DNA of 64,000 bases. Source: Steroidobacter sp. Lineage in GTDB: Bacteria > Pseudomonadota > Gammaproteobacteria > Steroidobacterales > Steroidobacteraceae. This document shows, piece after piece, positions 59,528-64,000 of this stretch (position 1 is its first letter; every line of letters begins with the position of its first letter). A program made the position numbers and the translations under genes. Where the stretch lies: NCBI GenBank assembly GCA_025929585.1, contig JAICPY010000005.1, positions 22,332 to 86,331 of the forward strand, read 5' to 3'. The notes below the pieces were generated by a model, which was not told the DNA's origin, searched no databases, and saw only the letters and a program-made list of their open reading frames with translations.

Positions 59528-61264
59528 ATGCAAAGAAATTTGGCGAAACTCTCCGACGGCGAATACGACGTGCTCATCATCGGCGGAGGTTCGTTCGGCG
59601 CGGCCGCAGCCCGAGAGGCCACTCTACTCGGGCTGCGAACTGCTTTGATCGAGCGCTCGGACTTTGGGGGTGCGACTTCGGCAGAGTGTTTCAAGATGGT
59701 CCACGGCGGCATCCGCTATTTGCAGCATGCCGATTTACCGCGGCTGCGCAGCTCGTGCCGCGAACGCTCCGCATTTCTGCGCATCGCGCCGCACTTGGTT
59801 CATCCACTGCCGATCGCAATCCCCACATACGGACGCGGACGAAAGGGGCGAGCTTTTTTGGGCACGGGCGCCTGCGTTTACGATCTGCTGACTTTGGATC
59901 GCAACATCGGCATTGCCGATCCGCAGCGCCATATCAACCGCACGCAGTTTCTCTCCAAGCAGGAGCTGCTTCGCATTTTTCCACACCTGCCCGAAGAAGG
60001 ACTTACTGGCGCCGTCGTTTTCGAAGACGGTCAGATGTACAACCCGGCAAGACTGGTGCTGGCATTCGTGAAAGCCGCCGTCCAAGGCGGTGCGAGCGTG
60101 TGCAACTACCTGGAAGCGCAAGAATTCCTGTGGTCTGGATCAACAGTGTGCGGCGTGCGTGCCGTGGATCGGCTCGCAGGAGACACCGTGGAAATACGCG
60201 CTCGATTGACCCTGAATGCGGCAGGCCCTTGGGCGGATTATTTGCACGCCGATCAAGCTCGCTTCAAAGGGCACAAGCGTTTGCCGTTCTCGCGCGATGC
60301 GTACTTCATCGTCGATCGCAAGCCAAGCTCGCAATATGGCCTTGCTGTGCAAGGGTTGAGCCGGGATGCGGATGCTTTACTCAGCCGCTCGAATCGGCAT
60401 TTGTTTGCCGCGCCCTGGGGAGATCGCACGCTATTCGGAGTGTGGCATCGTCATTTCTCGGAATTCCCTGATGCCGCACGCATCAGCCCGGACGAGATAC
60501 AGACATGGATTACGGAACTCAACACCGTGTATCCCGCGTTGCAACTATCAATGGACGAATTGAGCTTCGCCAATTGCGGCTTGGTTCCATTCGGTGATAC
60601 CGCAACGCAAGAGCAACTGAGCTTCGGCAAAGAGTCGCGACTGATCGACCACCGCGAGGCCCACGGCATCGGAGGACTGGTGAGTCTGGTAGGCATCCGT
60701 TTCACGACCGCTCGGGCCGATGCGCAGCAGGCGCTGAACCTTCTGTTGAAGCAGTGGCCGGAACGTCGAATAGGCGCGAGGAGCAAGGAATCTTTGACAA
60801 CACCGTTGCCCGGCGGAGCGATCGAAAGCTTCGATCGTTTCCGACGCGAAGCCCGCAAACAGGTCGAAGGCATCTCGGATGAAAGCCTGGAGGCGCTGCT
60901 GCATAACTTCGGAACGCAGTACGTAGAGGTGCTGAACGTAGCGCCGAATAGCGCGACGATTCCCGGAACTGCAACTCTACGGAACGAGGTGAGTTTCGCC
61001 ATAGAGCACGAGATGGCCGTGCGATTAGATGATGTGATCATGCGACGCACGAATCTGGCTGCGGGCCGGCATCCTGGTGCTGCCGCCATTCGCCTCGTCG
61101 CCGATCAAATGGCATCTGAGCTCAATTGGTCGGCCACGAGAGTCGCGGACGAGATCGAGCTAGTAGAAGACAACTTAGCCAAGCATTTCGCACGCGCTCC
61201 ACAGCCCGAGCCCGAAGCACCGAGTGCGTCTGATCAAGGCGTTCCGGACAGGGTGCTTGCCTAG
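59528..61264 (+). CDS. FAD-dependent glycerol-3-phosphate dehydrogenase/oxidase-like protein
   Basis: A 578-residue flavoprotein like GlpD. The FAD-binding start is YDVLIIGGGSFGAAAAREATLLGLRTALIERSDFGGATSAECFKMVHGGIRYLQ, residues about 14-66, with the GlpD-like Thr-Ser-x-x-Cys block (usually TSSRSTKLIHGGLRYLE). Later blocks are GAVVFEDGQMYNPARLVLAFVKAA, LNAAGPWAD, FAAPWGDRTLFGVWH and the C-terminal DAWK-like helical domain (EMAVRLDDVIMRRTNLA). The substrate could be glycerol-3-phosphate or a related polyol phosphate. It starts 261 bp from the EPS cluster in divergent orientation and abuts the epimerase gene with no gap, so it may serve glycan synthesis. Confidence 0.88.
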   Translation: MQRNLAKLSDGEYDVLIIGGGSFGAAAAREATLLGLRTALIERSDFGGATSAECFKMVHGGIRYLQHADLPRLRSSCRERSAFLRIAPHLVHPLPIAIPTYGRGRKGRAFLGTGACVYDLLTLDRNIGIADPQRHINRTQFLSKQELLRIFPHLPEEGLTGAVVFEDGQMYNPARLVLAFVKAAVQGGASVCNYLEAQEFLWSGSTVCGVRAVDRLAGDTVEIRARLTLNAAGPWADYLHADQARFKGHKRLPFSRDAYFIVDRKPSSQYGLAVQGLSRDADALLSRSNRHLFAAPWGDRTLFGVWHRHFSEFPDAARISPDEIQTWITELNTVYPALQLSMDELSFANCGLVPFGDTATQEQLSFGKESRLIDHREAHGIGGLVSLVGIRFTTARADAQQALNLLLKQWPERRIGARSKESLTTPLPGGAIESFDRFRREARKQVEGISDESLEALLHNFGTQYVEVLNVAPNSATIPGTATLRNEVSFAIEHEMAVRLDDVIMRRTNLAAGRHPGAAAIRLVADQMASELNWSATRVADEIELVEDNLAKHFARAPQPEPEAPSASDQGVPDRVLA

Positions 61265-62320
61265 ATGAGCGATGTGTCCATGGCGAATCTACGGTTAGTC
61301 GTAACAGGCGCGAGCGGATTTATCGGCTCTCGGCTCGCTTTGCACGCGCATCGCGCAGGCATCGATATTCTCGCTGCTGGACGCGTGGAGACTCCTGCGG
61401 AAATCGAACGAGCCGAAGAGCTTCGCGCGGCCGGCGTTCCGTTCTCGGCCGGCACACTTCAAGACCGTGAGTATTTGCGTAGCGTGCTCGCGCATCGAAG
61501 CAGCATGATCCATCTTGCTGCGGCTCAGCACGAGTCGCACATGCCCGCCGAATACTTCAGAGCCGTGAATGTCGAAGGCACACGCGCGCTTCTGGAAACT
61601 GCCAGAGAAGCGGGAGTACGGCGCTTTGTTTATGGCAGCTCGATCGGAATTTATGGAGAGAGCGTCGAGGGGTTGCTGAACGAACAAAGCCCGCCACGCC
61701 CAGAGAACATCTATACCGAAACGAAGTTGGCGGCCGAAGCGGTAGTCAATGAGTTCTCGAAGGACTTAGAAACTTGCATCGTTCGGATTTCCGAAACGTA
61801 TGGGCCGAGCGACTATCGTTTGCTGAAGCTGTTCCGTGCGATCGATCGCGGTCATTTCGTGATGCTCGGCTCGGGGGCGAACCGCAGGCAGTGTATGCAC
61901 GTAAACGATCTTATTCGCGTGCTGTTGCTTGCCGTACAACACCCTCGCGCGGTCGGCGAGACGTTCGTCGTGGCAGGACGCGAGACGATGACAACCAACG
62001 AGATGGTGCACGCAATAGCAACAGCGATGGGTTGTCGCGTGCCGCGGCTTCATCTACCGCTGTGGCCTTTCAATGCTGCGGCGTTCGCGATGGAAACGGT
62101 CTTGCCGCCGTTGGGCATTCAGCCTCCGCTGCACCGGCGGCGCTTGGATTTCTTTTCTAAATCATTCGTGTTCTCTACTGACAAGGTGGAAACGGTGCTG
62201 GGATTCCAAGCCGAAATCGATTTCTTGAGCGGTGCAGCCGATACGGCTCGGTGGTATCGAGCTCGCGGTCTTCTTTCAGCACGAGTCCCACACGCAGTAG
62301 CCGAAACGGAATCCATTTGA
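61265..62320 (+). CDS. NAD-dependent epimerase/dehydratase (extended SDR)
   Basis: A 351-residue Rossmann enzyme. The NAD motif is VVTGASGFIGSRLALHAH (Gly-x-x-Gly-x-x-Gly, residues about 13-20). The active-site set is Ser-Ser in RFVYGSSIGIYGES, and Tyr and Lys in ENIYTETKLAAEAVV. Downstream RISETYGPSDYRLLKLFRAI and RRQCMHVNDLIRVLLLAV follow the extended SDR pattern. It starts directly at the stop of the GlpD-like gene and overlaps the kinase start by one base, so the three genes are an operon. It probably acts on a nucleotide sugar or lipid-linked sugar, but substrate is unknown. Confidence 0.9.
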   Translation: MSDVSMANLRLVVTGASGFIGSRLALHAHRAGIDILAAGRVETPAEIERAEELRAAGVPFSAGTLQDREYLRSVLAHRSSMIHLAAAQHESHMPAEYFRAVNVEGTRALLETAREAGVRRFVYGSSIGIYGESVEGLLNEQSPPRPENIYTETKLAAEAVVNEFSKDLETCIVRISETYGPSDYRLLKLFRAIDRGHFVMLGSGANRRQCMHVNDLIRVLLLAVQHPRAVGETFVVAGRETMTTNEMVHAIATAMGCRVPRLHLPLWPFNAAAFAMETVLPPLGIQPPLHRRRLDFFSKSFVFSTDKVETVLGFQAEIDFLSGAADTARWYRARGLLSARVPHAVAETESI

Positions 62321-64000
62321 TGTCCGCGCACTTCGCCGATCCCGAGTTGCCCACCCGTCGCCCCAACTGGACGAGAACGGCCGACTTGGATGGCTCGACG
62401 AGCGATCTTCTGGAGGAACACACCTCCGATCTGAACGGCGTGCGCACCGAAGACGTAGATTCCGCGCGCGACCAGAAGCCGATTCTCGACCCGGCGCCGT
62501 CAACACCGGCTACCGAAGATCTCGAGCTCACCTCCGATCGATTGAACATGCGAGCTTGCACAGCCGTTCGTCCTGAGAGGGCGGAGCGAGCAGCTCCTCC
62601 TATCGCAGGACGCGCGTCTGGAGGGCGCGCGGTTATGCCCGGATCGATCTTGGCGGATCGATTTCTTTTGGAGAAAACCCTTGGCACCGGAGGCACTGCT
62701 CTCGTGTTCAGCGCACGCGATCTTCAAGCCTCGGACAAGGCTGCACCGCGCGCGCGCATGGCAATCAAGGTTCCAAGACCGGACGCCAAGGATGCGGCGC
62801 GAGCAATAGCGAGACTGCAACACGAGTTTCGGCATGCGCAAACTTTGTCACACGCGAACATCGTACAGGTGTTCGACCTGGGTAACGATCAGCAGACGTG
62901 GTTCATGACGATGGAATTGATCGAGGGAAAATCGCTGACCGTGCTGTTGCGCAATTGGCAAGGGCTCTCGGACGTACGCAAGCGAACCATTCTGCGCTCA
63001 TGCGCAGATGCGCTGAGCTTCGCGCATGGACGTGAGATCGTGCACGGCGACTTCAAGCCGGCGAACGTACTAGTAAGCGCCGATGGCAGCGTGAAGGTTT
63101 TCGACTTCGGCGCCGCAAGCGCAGCGAACGGCGTGGACACGCGCATCCCGGCAGGTACTCCTGCCTACGCAAGTCCTCAGGTTTTAAGTGGCATGCGCCC
63201 TGAGCCTCGCGACGACGTGTTCAGCTTCGCTTGCGTCGCCTACGAAATACTCACTGGACAACATCCCTTCGAGAAGCGTTCTTCGCTCGAAGCGCGCGAG
63301 CAAGACAAAGCGCCCTCTCGAGCCTGGAATCTTTCTGCACCGCAATGGTTAGCCCTGCTCTCGGCACTTTCATGGGAGCGCGAGCAACGGCCGGCTGATA
63401 TCGAAACACTCGTACAAGCTTTGCTAGCGGAGGCCGCGCCCACGAATAACGATGCGAAACAATCTACCGTCGCGCCACCGATCACGGCTGAAGTCGTCGA
63501 GGAAATCGTTCCTGCACAACGCGGTTGGGGTTTTTTCAGTTTTCTCGCCGTCGCGCTTGCGGTGATCTTCGTTATTGCACAACGCGAAGGCAGCGATGGA
63601 GCGGCGGGCGCCGACCGCGTGCACAATGCGGTTGTTAGTGAACACGCTGAGAGCGACCTACCTATGCTGACCCCGGCACCCTCCGAGACGATCACAGCAC
63701 AGGCCGGGTTGATGTCCCTCGCTGCGCCTTCGACCACCAAAACCGACAAGCTCTTTAGCGGCGAAGGACCAGACATCGCAGCCCAGGAGCCCTCTGTGAT
63801 CCCACCAGCAAAGCCCGCCGTGAAACCTGCGCCTTCGAGCACAATCTCTTTCGATAGCGACCAAATCGTGACGCCCGAAGGATCGATCGCCGCGGTATTC
63901 GTTCTCTCCCGCACTCCACCGTTGAACGGCAGAGCGACGGTTCGATGGAAGGTGGCCGACGGCAGCGCCTCTGCAGGTGATGATTTCATCGCCAGTGCAG
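62320..64000 (+). CDS. Serine/threonine protein kinase with Calx-beta repeat (cut by the window edge)
   Basis: 560 residues are visible and the gene runs off the window. ATG 62320 overlaps the epimerase stop. A 100-residue disordered N-terminus (acidic, Thr/Ser-rich) leads to a Hanks-type kinase: glycine loop LGTGGTALVF, Lys150 in MAIKV, catalytic loop HGDFKPANV (Asp244, Lys246; a non-RD kinase), Asp262 in VFDFGAA and APE-like YASPQV. One membrane helix (GWGFFSFLAVALAVIFVIA, about 402-420) places the rest outside. From about residue 508 a Calx-beta domain begins (ISFDSDQIVTPEGSIAAVFVLSR, GSASAGDDF), suggesting a calcium-binding or adhesive sensor region. Relation to EPS is inferred from proximity only. 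Confidence 0.9.
   Translation, partial: MSAHFADPELPTRRPNWTRTADLDGSTSDLLEEHTSDLNGVRTEDVDSARDQKPILDPAPSTPATEDLELTSDRLNMRACTAVRPERAERAAPPIAGRASGGRAVMPGSILADRFLLEKTLGTGGTALVFSARDLQASDKAAPRARMAIKVPRPDAKDAARAIARLQHEFRHAQTLSHANIVQVFDLGNDQQTWFMTMELIEGKSLTVLLRNWQGLSDVRKRTILRSCADALSFAHGREIVHGDFKPANVLVSADGSVKVFDFGAASAANGVDTRIPAGTPAYASPQVLSGMRPEPRDDVFSFACVAYEILTGQHPFEKRSSLEAREQDKAPSRAWNLSAPQWLALLSALSWEREQRPADIETLVQALLAEAAPTNNDAKQSTVAPPITAEVVEEIVPAQRGWGFFSFLAVALAVIFVIAQREGSDGAAGADRVHNAVVSEHAESDLPMLTPAPSETITAQAGLMSLAAPSTTKTDKLFSGEGPDIAAQEPSVIPPAKPAVKPAPSSTISFDSDQIVTPEGSIAAVFVLSRTPPLNGRATVRWKVADGSASAGDDFIASA

Noticed and set aside
1..64000. CRISPR arrays, insertion sequences, prophage or integrase genes
   Set aside because: No direct repeats with unique spacers and no transposase or recombinase motifs were found on either strand.

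Overview
The window reads as chromosomal DNA of a GC-rich gammaproteobacterium. The evidence is the birA-coaX-SPOR-tRNA-Thr block, plsY, Gram-negative envelope proteins (DUF481 beta-barrel, Lnb-type periplasmic domain) and an undecaprenyl-linked exopolysaccharide (EPS) cluster. I lean to the Steroidobacteraceae/Xanthomonadales area, but the family is a guess. No phage, insertion sequence or CRISPR array is visible.

Layout. (1) 1-6.8 kb, minus strand: 5' part of a divergent MGH1-type glucosidase, a Lnb-like membrane protein, a SHOCT protein, leucyl aminopeptidase, an AbgT transporter and a DUF1269 protein. (2) 6.9-16.7 kb: an amide/peptide nitrogen block with glutaminase, two tandem MFS exporters, a second leucyl aminopeptidase, a YihY protein, and an asparaginase-aspartase pair (Asn to Asp to fumarate plus ammonia). 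(3) 16.9-24.3 kb: a DUF481 protein, then a minus-strand operon for a class D-like sortase, a membrane-anchored substrate with a sorting-signal tail, a two-repeat secreted protein, a PAS histidine kinase and a FixJ/LuxR-type regulator. An orphan Imm1-like gene, a cupin and a flippase-like membrane protein follow. (4) 24.5-31.3 kb: an ACP/acyltransferase/FkbH trio, a MHYT hybrid sensor kinase, a secreted unknown and tRNA-Thr. (5) 31.5-36.2 kb: housekeeping genes (SPOR, cytochrome c, coaX, birA, plsY, ctlX-like), separated by unusual heptad-repeat spacers. (6) 36.6-59.3 kb: a 23-kb EPS cluster, almost all on the minus strand. It runs from the initiating phosphoglycosyltransferase through a lyase, GT39, flippase, glycosyltransferases, AMP-ligase-like protein, asparagine synthase-like protein, polymerase/ligase, sulfotransferase and heparinase-like protein to a TupA-like ATP-grasp ligase. 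(7) 59.5 kb to the end, plus strand: a GlpD-like oxidoreductase, a sugar epimerase and a Ser/Thr kinase with a Calx-beta repeat, cut by the window edge.

Three sequence-level systems tie these genes together. First, an 18-bp palindrome close to ATTGGACCAAGGGCTAAT lies 55-130 bp upstream of the glucosidase, glutaminase, second aminopeptidase, asparaginase and sortase genes. This suggests one regulon, possibly driven by the two-component pair inside the sortase operon. Second, near-identical sigma-54 (-24/-12) promoters precede the EPS transcription units. Third, a family of intergenic elements is built from 7-nt direct repeats in mirrored arms. Each element uses its own 7-mer, several carry hairpins, and three supply the stop codon, and in some cases the last residues, of the adjacent gene.

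Start codons were chosen from Shine-Dalgarno position and family length, and are noted where they change the gene.
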